The notes beneath the pieces are model-generated. The model did not search any database. It saw nothing but the letters and a program-made list of their open reading frames with translations, and was not told where the DNA came from. Position numbers and translations under genes: made by a program. A stretch of 44,515 nucleotides of DNA from Thermoflexia bacterium (GTDB lineage Bacteria; Chloroflexota; Anaerolineae; B4-G1; DUEL01): contig DUEL01000056.1 of NCBI GenBank assembly GCA_011192125.1, forward strand, positions 1 through 44,515, in the 5' to 3' direction. Each line of letters opens with the position of its first letter. Within the stretch, counting starts at the first letter, position 1. Of this stretch, positions 32,743 through 42,439 are shown piece by piece.

Positions 32743-32795
32743 CAGCCTCCGGGATTTTCCACCTCTGCCGAGGCTGTCCACTGGCCTTCGATTGT
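32743..32795 (-). ncRNA. Candidate structured leader element, copy B
   Basis: CAGCCTC and GAGGCTG form an unbroken 7-bp stem around the same 20-nt loop as copy A, with ACAATCGA 11 bases upstream. It lies about 60 bases before the DUF11 gene start and roughly 40 bases into the transcript predicted from the -10 at 32842. A further 5-bp GGTCC/GGACC stem sits upstream at 32803-32835. Confidence 0.6.
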
Positions 32796-32841
32796 TCACA
32801 ATGGTCCTGAATCTTGGGAATTTTCTGGAGGGACCACACTT

Positions 32842-32850
32842 ATTATAGCA
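32842..32850 (-). promoter_or_regulatory. Extended -10 promoter of the surface-protein operon
   Basis: The minus strand reads TTGCTATAAT, a perfect -10 with a TGn extension. The -35 is poor. The start of transcription would fall near 32835, giving a leader of about 150 nt that contains copy B of the stem-loop. Confidence 0.5.
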
Positions 32851-32955
32851 ACAGGTCATCGCCCTGACATTGCAATTGCATTGCAACTGTCACCGACGCC
32901 GCATCAAAGAGGCCCCATTCTCAGGCCAGGGAGGGGTGAGGAATGCCCGATAGGA

Positions 32956-32987
32956 ACGGAAAAACCGGGCAAGCCTGGGCTTGCCCG
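32956..32987 (-). terminator. Intrinsic terminator after the response regulator
   Basis: CCGGGCAAGC and GCTTGCCCGG form a perfect 10-bp stem with a 4-nt loop followed on the minus strand by TTTTT. It ends the kinase/regulator operon and separates it from the surface-protein operon. Confidence 0.85.
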
Positions 32988-33027
32988 GCTGGCATCGAGA
33001 CCCCTGGACCTTGGGGTCGGATGGGGG

Positions 33028-33798
33028 CTAGTTCTCGGTATCCGGCGTAGCGAAGAGGTACCCCTGCCCGGTCATCGTGTGGATCCAGCGGGGCGAACGG
33101 GAGTCGCGCTCCACCTTTCGCCGCAGCCGGCAGATGTGGGGGCGGATCAGTTCCCGCGCCTCCGCCAGGCTGGCCTCGTACCCCAGCGCCTCCCGCACCA
33201 GCGTCTGGCAGTCCACCACCTCGCCGGCCCGTCTCATCAGACTGAACAGGATCGCGGTCTCGGTGGGCGACAGGCGTGCCCGGAGTTCTCTGCTCCCCTC
33301 CCTCTCCACCGTCACCGTCCGCAGGCTCCGGTCGAGGATGACCGGCCCAACCTGCAGTACGGTCACCTCCTCCTCTGCCTCTCGTTCCGGAGCGATCGGG
33401 GCCAGCGCCCGCGCGCCGGGTCGCTGCCTCAGGGCCCGGGCCACGGCGTCCGCCACCTGATGCAAACTGGCCGGTTTGATCAGGTAGTCCGCCGCGTGAC
33501 AGCGCACCGCGGCAATGGCGCTGTCCAGGCTGGCGTAGCCGGTGAGGACGATGATCTGCAGGTCTGGACAGGCCTCCCGCGCCCGCCGCATCACCTCCAC
33601 CCCGTCCATCCCCGGCATCCGGATGTCCACCACCATCAGGTCGTACCGCCGCTGCGACAGCATCTCCAGCGCCTGCGGTCCGGACGCTGCGTCGTCCGCC
33701 TCGTAGCCACGCATCACCAGCGAATACCGCAACGCCATTCGGACGTAGATCTCGTCGTCCACCACCAGGACCCGGCCGGAACAGGTAGCCTCTTTCAC
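33028..33798 (-). CDS. OmpR/PhoB-type response regulator
   Basis: The receiver domain (residues about 9-125) has the acidic pair in VLVVDDE, the phospho-acceptor Asp58 in DLMVVDIRMPGMDG, Thr in IIVLTGY and Lys in DYLIKPAS. After a linker, a winged-helix DNA-binding domain (about 145-250) has SPTETAILFSLMRRAGEVV, LIRPHICRLRRKVERDS and MTGQGYLF. The start is GTG, and GAGGAG of its ribosome site overlaps the end of the kinase gene, so the two are translationally coupled and form a two-component pair. Target genes are not known; the adjacent surface operon is a candidate. Confidence 0.92.
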   Translation of the reverse strand: MKEATCSGRVLVVDDEIYVRMALRYSLVMRGYEADDAASGPQALEMLSQRRYDLMVVDIRMPGMDGVEVMRRAREACPDLQIIVLTGYASLDSAIAAVRCHAADYLIKPASLHQVADAVARALRQRPGARALAPIAPEREAEEEVTVLQVGPVILDRSLRTVTVEREGSRELRARLSPTETAILFSLMRRAGEVVDCQTLVREALGYEASLAEARELIRPHICRLRRKVERDSRSPRWIHTMTGQGYLFATPDTEN

Positions 33799-33801
33799 GT
33801 G

Positions 33802-36771
33802 CTACTCCTCCTCTTCGGGACCCTCTCTCGACATCGCGGGCAGCCGTACCGTGAAAGCCACTCCCTCGCCATCCCGCAGGTTCTCCACCCGAATCGTCCC
33901 ACCGTACCGCTCCACCACCTGTCGGCTGAACGGAAGCCCCAATCCCAGCCCGTTCGGCTTGGTGGTGAAGAACGGGTCGAAGAGGCGAGCGATGTGTTCC
34001 GGTGGGATCGTCGGGCCGCTGTTCACCACGCGCAGTTCCACCAACCCGTCGGCCCGTCCCCCTTCGATCCTGAGCCACCCACCCTCCGGCGCGGCGTCCA
34101 CCGCGTTGGTCAAAAGGTTCAGGAGCACCTGAACCATCTCGTCCGGCACCACCAGGAGGGCGGGAAGGTCATCGCGGATCGCCACGTGCACCTCGATCCC
34201 TTTCCGCTCTGCCCGGAGACGGATCAGGCCCAGGACCCGCTCGACCAGGTCCTCCACCCGGACCACCTCCCGCGCCGTCCCACTGGGACGGGCCGCGTGC
34301 AGGACCGTCTGGGTGACCCTGGATAGGCGCGCCACCTCCTGCCGGACCACCTCCAGGAAGCGCCGCTGCTCCCCCTCCGACAGGGGGAAGTCGAGCGCCA
34401 GTTCCAGGTGGCTCTGGATGGCCTGCAGCGGGTTGTTGATCTCGTGGGCCAGGGTCGCCGCGAGCCGCCCCAGCGCCGCAAGCCGCTCGGCCCGGGCTAT
34501 CCGCTGCTGCCACCTCACCCGCTCGGTGATGTCGGTCACCACGACCACCACCCGGGCGACCCTCCCCTCTTCATCCAGCACCGGATAGATACCGTGGTCG
34601 TAGACCCTCCCATCCATCTCCCGCTCGAAGCGCACGGCGTGCCCCGTGCTCAGCACCTTCTCCAGATATTTCTCCTTGCCGGGGAACCGCTGGGCCATCA
34701 TCTCCGCGTAGCGGCGGCCGACCACGTGCTCGTCGCTCTCCCGCAGGGCCTCCAGGGCCGCGGTGTTGACCGCCAGGACCGTCCCATCCCCATCCAGGAG
34801 GATCACCGACGAGTCGATGGCGTTGAGGATGGCCCGCGCCGAATCCTCGCTCTCCCGCAACGCCTTCAGCGCCTGCTCCTTCGCGAGTAACTCCTCCTGC
34901 AGAGCCTCGTACAACTGGGCGTTCCTCACCGCCACCGCGATCTGGTTGGCCACCGTCTCCATGACGAGCACGTCCCCTTCGTTGAAGGCGTTCAGGTGCG
35001 CGCTCTGGACGTCCAACACCCCGATCACCTTGCCCTCGACACGGATGGGCACGGTCAGTTCCGAGCGGGTGGGGATTCGATCGGGGAAACAATTGACGTA
35101 ATACGGATCCTTCTCCACGTCGTTGGCCAGGCGTGTACGGCCGTTGCGGACCACCCAGCCGACCATCCCCATCGTGATGGGCAACCGGTGATCCGCCGGG
35201 AACAGTTCCTGGTACGAGCCCGCCCGCGCCCTTATCGCCACCTCACTCCGCTCTTCGTCGACCATCGCCACGGCGACGTGCTCGTACCCAAAGGTTTGAA
35301 CGATCAGGTGCACGGCCCGCTCCAAGACCGTGTTCAGGTCCGCCACCGATGCGATCTGCCCCCCTATATGCCTTAGCAGAGCGAGCCGGGCGACCTGCCG
35401 TTCCAGCCGCTCCCGCGCCTGCACCTGCTCCGTCACGTCCAGCACGGTGCCCAGGATCGCCGGGCGGCCCTCATACTCGATCCGCTGGGCCAACACCTCG
35501 CAATAGATGGTGCTGCCGTCCTTGCGCAACGCCTTCAGTACGTATCGACTGCCCTTCGGCTCCTCCCCCAGTCGGCGGCGGGCCTGCTCCCGAATCCGCT
35601 CCCGATCGTCCGGGTGGATCAACTCGTCTATCCCCAGCCGATCGACGACCTCATCCCGCTCGTAGCCAAGCATCTGGCAGAGGGCGGGGTTGATGTAGCG
35701 AACGACGCCGTCCTGGAGGACGTACACCCCGGCCAGGTTGGCCTCGGTGAAGGCCCGGAAGCGGCGCTCGCTCTGCTCCAGTTCCCTCTCCGCCTCCTTG
35801 CGCGCCGTGATGTCCTGCGCCGCGCCGTAGATACGGACGACCCGCTGCTCCTCCTCGCTCCACACCGGTCGGGCGTAGTTGCGCAGCCAGCGCACCTCCC
35901 CATCCTTGGTAATGATCCGAAACTCGGCCGTGTGAGGCTGACCGGAGAGCAGTTTCTGCAGCGCCTCTTCGGCCAGGTGCCGGTCGTCGATGTGAAGGAT
36001 CTGCTCCCACTCCTCGTCGGACAGCATCTCGGCGGCGTGGAAACCCGTGATACGGGTGAAGGCCCCGCTGATCCACCCCGGGACGAGCGAACCGTCTGGC
36101 CTCACCTCCAGGGCGTAGGCGAAATCGGACGCCAGTTCCGAGACGATCCGATACCGCGCCTGGGAGGCGCGGGCCACCTCCAGGAGCTTCGCCTGCCTGC
36201 GGGCCGTCTCGGCCTGGAAGCGGTTGAACTCCCACTGCAACATCAACAACACCGCCAGGGAGAAGACGAAGGTCACACCGGCGAAGAGCCACTCGTTCGG
36301 TCCCAGGGGGTTGTCGTGCCGGACGAGCCAGCGGGCCATAACGCCGAGGCCGGCCAGGTTGGCGAAGAGGGCGTAAGTCAGCAGGCTGATGGCGCTGGAG
36401 ACCAGCGCCGCCCGCGCGCCCAGGAGGATGGAAGCCATCGCCGGCAGAACGATCAGGTATACCCGCCCGTCCCCCGCCAACCCTCCCCTGGCCATCGCCA
36501 GCGCGGCGGTCCCGTGGCCCAACAGGAGCAGGGTCCACACCCGCCGCCGGGGACTGAGGCGACGGAACACCGCCAACGCGCCGATCAGTAAATAGATCCC
36601 CAGGTAGGCCAGCGCTGCTGGCCACTGTTCGGGGTGGCGGTACGCCTCCAGGAGGACCATAATGATGACCGGCGTGGCACCGAGGACGAGCGTGATGAGG
36701 AGATCGTTCAGCACCTTCTCGCGCCAGGCGCGCAGGTCCGAGGCAACTTCATCGACCGGGTCCGCTTCCAT
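33802..36771 (-). CDS. Membrane sensor histidine kinase (PAS-PAS-GAF-PAS-HisKA-HATPase)
   Basis: In this 989-residue protein about five or six membrane helices occupy residues 20-180. They are followed by PAS1 (about 205-325), PAS2 (335-450), a GAF domain (465-625), PAS3 (640-750), HisKA with phospho-acceptor His776 in AATLAHEINNPLQAIQSHLE, and an ATPase domain with NLLTNAVDAAP and FDPFFTTKPNGLGLGL. It should phosphorylate the regulator encoded directly downstream, whose gene begins within its last codons. The ATG at 36771 is preferred, with GGGGGAG just before it. The GAF domain closely resembles GAF5 of the larger kinase (shared TRSEL-x-VP and VIGVLD-x-QS), suggesting domain sharing. Confidence 0.92.
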   Translation of the reverse strand: MEADPVDEVASDLRAWREKVLNDLLITLVLGATPVIIMVLLEAYRHPEQWPAALAYLGIYLLIGALAVFRRLSPRRRVWTLLLLGHGTAALAMARGGLAGDGRVYLIVLPAMASILLGARAALVSSAISLLTYALFANLAGLGVMARWLVRHDNPLGPNEWLFAGVTFVFSLAVLLMLQWEFNRFQAETARRQAKLLEVARASQARYRIVSELASDFAYALEVRPDGSLVPGWISGAFTRITGFHAAEMLSDEEWEQILHIDDRHLAEEALQKLLSGQPHTAEFRIITKDGEVRWLRNYARPVWSEEEQRVVRIYGAAQDITARKEAERELEQSERRFRAFTEANLAGVYVLQDGVVRYINPALCQMLGYERDEVVDRLGIDELIHPDDRERIREQARRRLGEEPKGSRYVLKALRKDGSTIYCEVLAQRIEYEGRPAILGTVLDVTEQVQARERLERQVARLALLRHIGGQIASVADLNTVLERAVHLIVQTFGYEHVAVAMVDEERSEVAIRARAGSYQELFPADHRLPITMGMVGWVVRNGRTRLANDVEKDPYYVNCFPDRIPTRSELTVPIRVEGKVIGVLDVQSAHLNAFNEGDVLVMETVANQIAVAVRNAQLYEALQEELLAKEQALKALRESEDSARAILNAIDSSVILLDGDGTVLAVNTAALEALRESDEHVVGRRYAEMMAQRFPGKEKYLEKVLSTGHAVRFEREMDGRVYDHGIYPVLDEEGRVARVVVVVTDITERVRWQQRIARAERLAALGRLAATLAHEINNPLQAIQSHLELALDFPLSEGEQRRFLEVVRQEVARLSRVTQTVLHAARPSGTAREVVRVEDLVERVLGLIRLRAERKGIEVHVAIRDDLPALLVVPDEMVQVLLNLLTNAVDAAPEGGWLRIEGGRADGLVELRVVNSGPTIPPEHIARLFDPFFTTKPNGLGLGLPFSRQVVERYGGTIRVENLRDGEGVAFTVRLPAMSREGPEEEE

Positions 36772-36854
36772 CACTCCCCCTCTCCAACGGCTGGGTCGGG
36801 CCAAGGGAGTCGGCACTGTGGGGGACGACCCGCCGCAACTGAATCACCGGGGTA

Positions 36855-36883
36855 ACTATACCATCGGCGGATCGATTTGTCCA
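36855..36883 (-). promoter_or_regulatory. Promoter of the kinase/regulator pair
   Basis: On the minus strand TGGACA and TATAGT are spaced by 17 bases about 85 bases before the kinase start. It implies the pair can be expressed apart from the giant kinase upstream. Confidence 0.6.
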
Positions 36884-36940
36884 GTATTCGCGGGTCCACT
36901 GCAGGAAAATCGCAACCGGGGAGGCGCGGGTGCGCGGATC

Positions 36941-39900
36941 TCAACCTCCCACCACCGGCAACCACACCGTGAAGGTCGACCCCTGCCCCACCTCGCTCTC
37001 AATGGTGACGAACCCCCCGTGCATCTCCACCACTTCCTTGACGATCGCCAACCCCAATCCGGTGCCTGGAACCTGCATTTGGCGCGGCTCGGTCCCCCGG
37101 AAGAACCGGTCGAAGATGTAAGGGAGCTCGTCCTCGGGGACGCCGATGCCTGTGTCGGACACCGTGATCGTCGCCCAGGTCCGTTCCTTAGCCTCCGCTG
37201 TGCCGACGGCGACCTCCACCCGCCCTCCGGAGGGGGTGTAACGTATCGCGTTGCTGAGCAGGTTGCCCACTACCTGTCCGATCTGCTCCGGGTCCACCTC
37301 CACCACTAAATCCGGCTCCTCGAGGTGGCACTCCATTTGGAGACCCTTGTCCTCTGCCAGGACCCGGTGCTGCTCCACCACAGAAGCGACCAGGTCGTTC
37401 AGGGAGACGACACGGCGCTCCAGAGTCACCCCTTCAGCGTCGATCCGTGCGACCTCCAGGATGTCTTCGACCAGGGCGGTCAGGTGATCCAGCTGCGCAT
37501 CCGCGGCATCCAGGTGCTCGGCCCGACGGTCAGGCTGACGCCGGGCCAGTTCGATGTACAGTTTCGCCGCAGCGAGGGGAGTGCGGAACTCGTGGGAGAT
37601 GTTGCGGATGAAGCGGCCTTTCATACGGTCCAGTTCCCGAAACGGGGTGATGTCCTCAATGACGCCGACGTACCCGGAAGGCTGTCCCTCTTCGCCGGGG
37701 ATAACTGTAGCGACGATGGCCACGTCGCACACGGATCCATCCTTGCGACGGAGGACCGCCTCCCCGCGCCACGTCTCCCCCGAACGCAACGCCTGGGCCA
37801 TCGGCCGCATCCGCTCCGCCTGCTCCTCGTCCGCCGCGCAAATCTCCCACAGACGACACCCTCGCAGCTCCTCCAGGCGGAACCCGGTCATTCGCTCCGC
37901 CGCCGGGTTCATATACTCGATGCACCCCTTGAGATCGGTTACAAAGACCCCCTCTCCAGTGGCGTCGAGGATCGCCTGGATCCGCTCCCGCTCCCGACGC
38001 AACTCGGCGGTCCGTTCCTCCACGCGCCGCTCCAGTTCCTCTGCATAGGCCTGCAACTCGGCGTGGAGCCGGGCGTTCTCAATGGCGGTCGCGATATGGC
38101 CAGCCAGCACCTCCATCGCCTGCACGTCCTGCGCATCAAAGGCGTTGAGCCGTCGGCTCTGGATATCCAGCACCCCAATGACCCGGCCTCCGCGCTTCAG
38201 CGGCACGTCCAGTTCCGACCGTGTCTCGTGCAGGAACGGGGCGATGTAACGGGCCTCCCGGCTGACATCGTTGGCCAGGAGTGTCTCTCCCAGGTAGGCA
38301 GCCCAGCCAACCATCCCCTCTTTCAGTTTCTGCCGGTAGCCCTCCGGGGTCAGACCGGCAAACACACCGGCCCCCGCGACGAAGACCAGATCCTCTGTCT
38401 CCGGATCGACCAACATTATCGCGGCGTACTCGTAGCCGAACCCCTCCACGATTCGCTCCACCACCGTCTGCAGCAGGGTCTCCGGCTCCAGGATGGAGAT
38501 GATCTGCTCGGCGATCTGAGCCACGATGGCCAGCTGCTGCGCCCGCTTCCGGGCCGCGTCGTACAGCCTGGCGTTGGCGATGGCAGCGGCGATGGTCGCC
38601 GCCGCAGATTCGGCAAGGATCCGGTGGCCCTCGTCGAAGAAACCTTCCTGCTCGCTGTACACCGACATCACCCCCACCAGTTCCTCCCGACTGATGAGGG
38701 GGACGCTCAGGACGGACCGGACCCAGTCGTCGAAGCCAGGTACAGACAACCACCGTTCGTCCGTCGTCACGTCCGCGAGGATGACCGACTCTCGGTTAGC
38801 CCCCACCCAGCCCACCAGACTCCCCTCCCCCAGCGGCAGTTGCAGCCGCTCCGTCAGGGAGGCCAGCGACTCGGCGTCGTACCCGGAGACGGCCACCGGC
38901 CGCAGCCGCTCCGCGTCCGAATCCCAGACGAAGATGATCCCCCGCAACGCGCCGACCACCGCGCACACGTCGTCCAGCGCCTGCTGGGCCACCGCGTGGA
39001 TGTCCAGACTGGCGGACAGGCGCTCGCCAAGGCGGTGAAGCAGCGCCAGCCGTTTCCGCTCCTCCGCCAGGGCGGCGACCTGCTGGGCATTACGGATAGC
39101 GATGGCCGCCTGCTGGGCGATCGCCTCGCACAGCGCGATCTCCTCCGGCGTGAACTCCCGCTTATGGCGGCTCTCCCAGATCTCCGTGAACCCGACCAGC
39201 CGGCCCTCGACGTGAAGTGGGATGTACAGAATGGTCTGGGCTCCATACTGCTCCATATGGGCACGGTCCTGTTCGGGGAGATCCGGATCGTCGATGTGGG
39301 CGATGATGGATCGACCCGCCTCCATCGCCCTCAGAAACTGGAGGTCCTCCTCTTCCTCATAAGTGACGCCCAGATCGGAAACCCGTTCCTCCTCGCAGGC
39401 CTTGGGACCGATGTACTCGGCCACCACGGTGAAGGCCATCGTCCCGGGCTCCTGCCTGCAGATATAGGCGCTGGTGGCGTCCACAGCGCGGGCCATCTGC
39501 TCGGCCACACGGTCGAGCACGGCCTGCAGGTCCAGAGAGGACGAGAGAAGGGTCGCCGCCTCGCGCAGCAGGGTCTGCTCCCGAAGCCGCTCCTCCTTCT
39601 CCTCATAGAGCTGGGCGTTGCGGATGGCGAGGGCTGCCTGGAGGGCAAACAGGTCGAGGAGTTCTGCATCGGCGGCTGAGAACCCCCCGGGTTCGTGAGA
39701 GGCCACGTTGATCACCCCCAGGAACTCTTCGCCCCACCGGATCGGTGCACCCGCCACCGCCGCGTAGGGGCATTCGTCGTGGACCGCGGACCGCCCCTCC
39801 CAGTGACGGTAATCCTCCACCACCAGCGCCTTTCCCCTCTCCCACACCTTCCCCGAAAGGTCCTCTCCCCGACGGAGGGTGGTTCCCAAAAGCAGGGGCG

Positions 39901-42253
39901 GCGACCCAGCCGCCACCGTCCACTCCAGGACGTCCTGGTCCGGCCGGTACAGGTACAGGCTCCCGGCGTTGCCTCCAACCAGATCCACCGCCTGCTCGAC
40001 GATGGAGCGCAGGAGTTCCTCCATCTCCAGTTCGGCGGCCAGATGCAACCCGATCCGACGCAGCGCCTCCAGCCGCTCGACCTGGCGGCGGACCGACTCC
40101 TCCGCGGCGGCACGGGCGGCGAACTGAGCCAGGATGTTCGCCACCGTCTGGACGAAATCCACCTCCTCCCGTTCGAACCGCCGCGGCCGCGTGGAGTACA
40201 CGCCCAACACCCCCCACGGCTGCTCGGAGGTCCCAACGAGCACGCTGATCCCGCTCACCGCTCCGTGCTCCTCCAGCAGGGACGGCACCTCGAACCGCGT
40301 CTCTCCCCGCAGATCCCTGACGACCACCGGCTCCTGTGAAAGCAGCGTGTATCCCGAGAGCGAACCGGGATCCGCCGGGACCACTGCCTGTCCGACGACG
40401 CCCTCTCCCCATCCGACTCCCGCCCTTAGACGAAGTCCCTGCCCTCGGGGGAGGAGTTCCAGCACCTGGCACAACTCCACCCCCAGCGCTGTGGCGACGA
40501 CCGAGACCGCCTCGTCCAGAAACGCGTCCAGGTCCCTCTCCGACAGCGCGGCCATGCCCAGCCGGGCCACCGCCGCCTGCCGTCGGGTGCGGGCCGCCCT
40601 GCGTTCCTCCGCCTGCTTCCGCTCGCTGATATCCAGCAGGGTGCCCAGGACGGCGGGCCGCCCCTCGTACTCCACCCGCCCCCCCATAACCTCACAGTCA
40701 AAGGTCGTGCCGTCCTTCCGCAGCCCGCGGAAGGTGTAATGAATCCGCTCCACCTCCCCGTCGATCCGCTTGCGGACGTTCTCCGCCACCAAATCCCGGT
40801 CCTCCGGCACGGTCAGGTCCAGCGGCCCCAGTCGGTCGATCACCTCCTCCGGCTCGTACCCGAACATCGCCGCCAGGGTGGGGTTGACATACCGAAAACG
40901 GCCCTCCTGGATCAGGTACACCCCCACCAGCGCCTCCTCGGCGAGCGCGCGGAAGAGCGCTTCGCGCCTCTCCAACTCCCTCTCCGCCGCCTTCCGATCG
41001 CTGATGTCCTCCAGCGCTCCCTCGTACCGGACTACCCGCCCCTGCTTATCCCGTATCGCCCGGCTGTGGTCCCGCACCCAGATCGGCGTGCCGTCCGCCC
41101 GCCGCAGCTGCATCTCGTAGCCCCGCACCTCCCCTTCCAGATCCACCCGCGCCAACTCCCGCTCCCGATCCCGGTCGTCCACATACATCTCTCGGACGTT
41201 GAGCCCCCGCATAGCCTCCTGGCTCGGGTAGCCCAGCAACTCGGCCAATGCAGGGTTGGCCTCCACGATCTCGCCATCCGGCGTAGTGCTGTACAGCCCG
41301 ATGGGCACCCGCTCGAAAAGACCCCGGTAACGGGCCTCAGCCTCCCGCAACTCCCCCGTCCGCGCCCGCACCTGCGCCCGCAGGAGCAGGCTGAACAGGA
41401 TCACCAGCACCGCCACCGCCGCGATCGCCAGCACCACCCATTGAATCCAACTCGGCACCCGCTCCCGCAGCGTCGGCTTGGACACCGCCCCCTCGAACCA
41501 CCGATCCAGCGCCTGGTAGTAAATCGAATCCGGATCCTCCTTCCAAGAGGCCATGTGGCGGTCGATAGCCTCCAGCAGAGCCTGGCCCCTTCCCTCTGGC
41601 GCGGCAAAGCGCAGTTCCGACGGACAGCAGAGGATGGGGCTGCGCACAACCGCGTACTTCCCCTCGTGGCGCAGGCCGTACAGCCGGGCGACCAGGCCAG
41701 CGTCCGCCTCCCCATTCGCCACCTGCTCCAGTACCGGCCCGTAGTCATCCACCTCGACGAACCGACAGGAAATGTCGAAGTTCTCGACCAGCGTCCGGAA
41801 CTGGGAGTAGTAGATGTCCTCCCGGACCACGGCCACGGTTCGACCGTCCAGGTCGATAATGGACTGAGGGCCGCCCTTGCGGATGTACAACTGGGCCCAG
41901 TTGACCAGCACGGTCTCCCGGTTGAAATCGAACCGCTGGTCCCGCTCCTCCGAGTAGGCAATCGCGGTCACCAGATCAAGGTCGCCCCGCTCCAGCATCG
42001 CCAGACAATCCGGGAAGGGACACTCTACGTATTCGAGATCCCAGCCCTCCTCGGCAGCGACCGCCTCCAGGAGATCGACGTAGAAGCCAGAAGGATGCCC
42101 TTCGCCGTCCACGAACGCCACCGGTTCGTTCTGGTAAATCCCCACGCGGATGGGTCCGTCTGCGGAGAGGGGATGGACGGTCACGAACATACCGAAGAGG
42201 ACCACCAGGGATGACGCAAGCAGGACCATTTGGACAGGGGTGTGTCTCCTCAT
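36941..42253 (-). CDS. Giant hybrid sensor kinase: SBP-TM-PAS2-GAF5-PAS-HisKA-HATPase
   Basis: In this 1770-residue protein a signal peptide (to about 31) precedes an SBP_bac_3-type periplasmic solute-binding domain (33-262; VGIYQNEPVAFVDGEGHPSG) and a membrane helix (270-292). Inside the cell lie PAS1 (303-425), PAS2 (430-545), GAF1 (565-715), GAF2 (735-885), GAF3 (895-1055), GAF4 (1075-1230), GAF5 (1245-1395), a coiled coil, PAS3 (1425-1540), HisKA with His1554 in ISHEFRTPLAAAK, and an ATPase domain with NLLSNAIRYTP, DTGIGVPED and GTGLGLAIVKEV. It would sense an external small molecule, probably amino-acid-like, plus internal signals. No receiver domain is fused, so the downstream regulator is a possible partner. 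GGAGGAG precedes the ATG. Confidence 0.93.
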   Translation of the reverse strand: MRRHTPVQMVLLASSLVVLFGMFVTVHPLSADGPIRVGIYQNEPVAFVDGEGHPSGFYVDLLEAVAAEEGWDLEYVECPFPDCLAMLERGDLDLVTAIAYSEERDQRFDFNRETVLVNWAQLYIRKGGPQSIIDLDGRTVAVVREDIYYSQFRTLVENFDISCRFVEVDDYGPVLEQVANGEADAGLVARLYGLRHEGKYAVVRSPILCCPSELRFAAPEGRGQALLEAIDRHMASWKEDPDSIYYQALDRWFEGAVSKPTLRERVPSWIQWVVLAIAAVAVLVILFSLLLRAQVRARTGELREAEARYRGLFERVPIGLYSTTPDGEIVEANPALAELLGYPSQEAMRGLNVREMYVDDRDRERELARVDLEGEVRGYEMQLRRADGTPIWVRDHSRAIRDKQGRVVRYEGALEDISDRKAAERELERREALFRALAEEALVGVYLIQEGRFRYVNPTLAAMFGYEPEEVIDRLGPLDLTVPEDRDLVAENVRKRIDGEVERIHYTFRGLRKDGTTFDCEVMGGRVEYEGRPAVLGTLLDISERKQAEERRAARTRRQAAVARLGMAALSERDLDAFLDEAVSVVATALGVELCQVLELLPRGQGLRLRAGVGWGEGVVGQAVVPADPGSLSGYTLLSQEPVVVRDLRGETRFEVPSLLEEHGAVSGISVLVGTSEQPWGVLGVYSTRPRRFEREEVDFVQTVANILAQFAARAAAEESVRRQVERLEALRRIGLHLAAELEMEELLRSIVEQAVDLVGGNAGSLYLYRPDQDVLEWTVAAGSPPLLLGTTLRRGEDLSGKVWERGKALVVEDYRHWEGRSAVHDECPYAAVAGAPIRWGEEFLGVINVASHEPGGFSAADAELLDLFALQAALAIRNAQLYEEKEERLREQTLLREAATLLSSSLDLQAVLDRVAEQMARAVDATSAYICRQEPGTMAFTVVAEYIGPKACEEERVSDLGVTYEEEEDLQFLRAMEAGRSIIAHIDDPDLPEQDRAHMEQYGAQTILYIPLHVEGRLVGFTEIWESRHKREFTPEEIALCEAIAQQAAIAIRNAQQVAALAEERKRLALLHRLGERLSASLDIHAVAQQALDDVCAVVGALRGIIFVWDSDAERLRPVAVSGYDAESLASLTERLQLPLGEGSLVGWVGANRESVILADVTTDERWLSVPGFDDWVRSVLSVPLISREELVGVMSVYSEQEGFFDEGHRILAESAAATIAAAIANARLYDAARKRAQQLAIVAQIAEQIISILEPETLLQTVVERIVEGFGYEYAAIMLVDPETEDLVFVAGAGVFAGLTPEGYRQKLKEGMVGWAAYLGETLLANDVSREARYIAPFLHETRSELDVPLKRGGRVIGVLDIQSRRLNAFDAQDVQAMEVLAGHIATAIENARLHAELQAYAEELERRVEERTAELRRERERIQAILDATGEGVFVTDLKGCIEYMNPAAERMTGFRLEELRGCRLWEICAADEEQAERMRPMAQALRSGETWRGEAVLRRKDGSVCDVAIVATVIPGEEGQPSGYVGVIEDITPFRELDRMKGRFIRNISHEFRTPLAAAKLYIELARRQPDRRAEHLDAADAQLDHLTALVEDILEVARIDAEGVTLERRVVSLNDLVASVVEQHRVLAEDKGLQMECHLEEPDLVVEVDPEQIGQVVGNLLSNAIRYTPSGGRVEVAVGTAEAKERTWATITVSDTGIGVPEDELPYIFDRFFRGTEPRQMQVPGTGLGLAIVKEVVEMHGGFVTIESEVGQGSTFTVWLPVVGG

Positions 42254-42411
42254 TCTCCACCACTCCTCCGCAAAAGACCACAGCCAGCGAAACCCGCCCC
42301 TCCAACCTCCATGTCATATCGCCGAGCGCCCCTGTGAGGTCACGGACAACCGTGGGAATACCCCGCCCGTCAACCGACCAACCCCGTCGAACTTGCCCCA
42401 CAGGGCTTTGC

Positions 42412-42439
42412 AGTATACTTCATTTGGCTATGACATCAA
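42412..42439 (-). promoter_or_regulatory. Putative promoter of the giant kinase
   Basis: TTGATG and TATACT are separated by 16 bases on the minus strand, giving a leader of about 150 nt before the kinase ATG. Confidence 0.5.

Noticed and set aside
32743..32795. Cobalamin, c-di-GMP-I, ZTP or glycine riboswitch
   Set aside because: The segment GGTGGAAAATCC superficially recalls the cobalamin core, but the expected GCCACTG/GCAACTG segment is absent in both copies, and the core motifs of the other classes are also missing.
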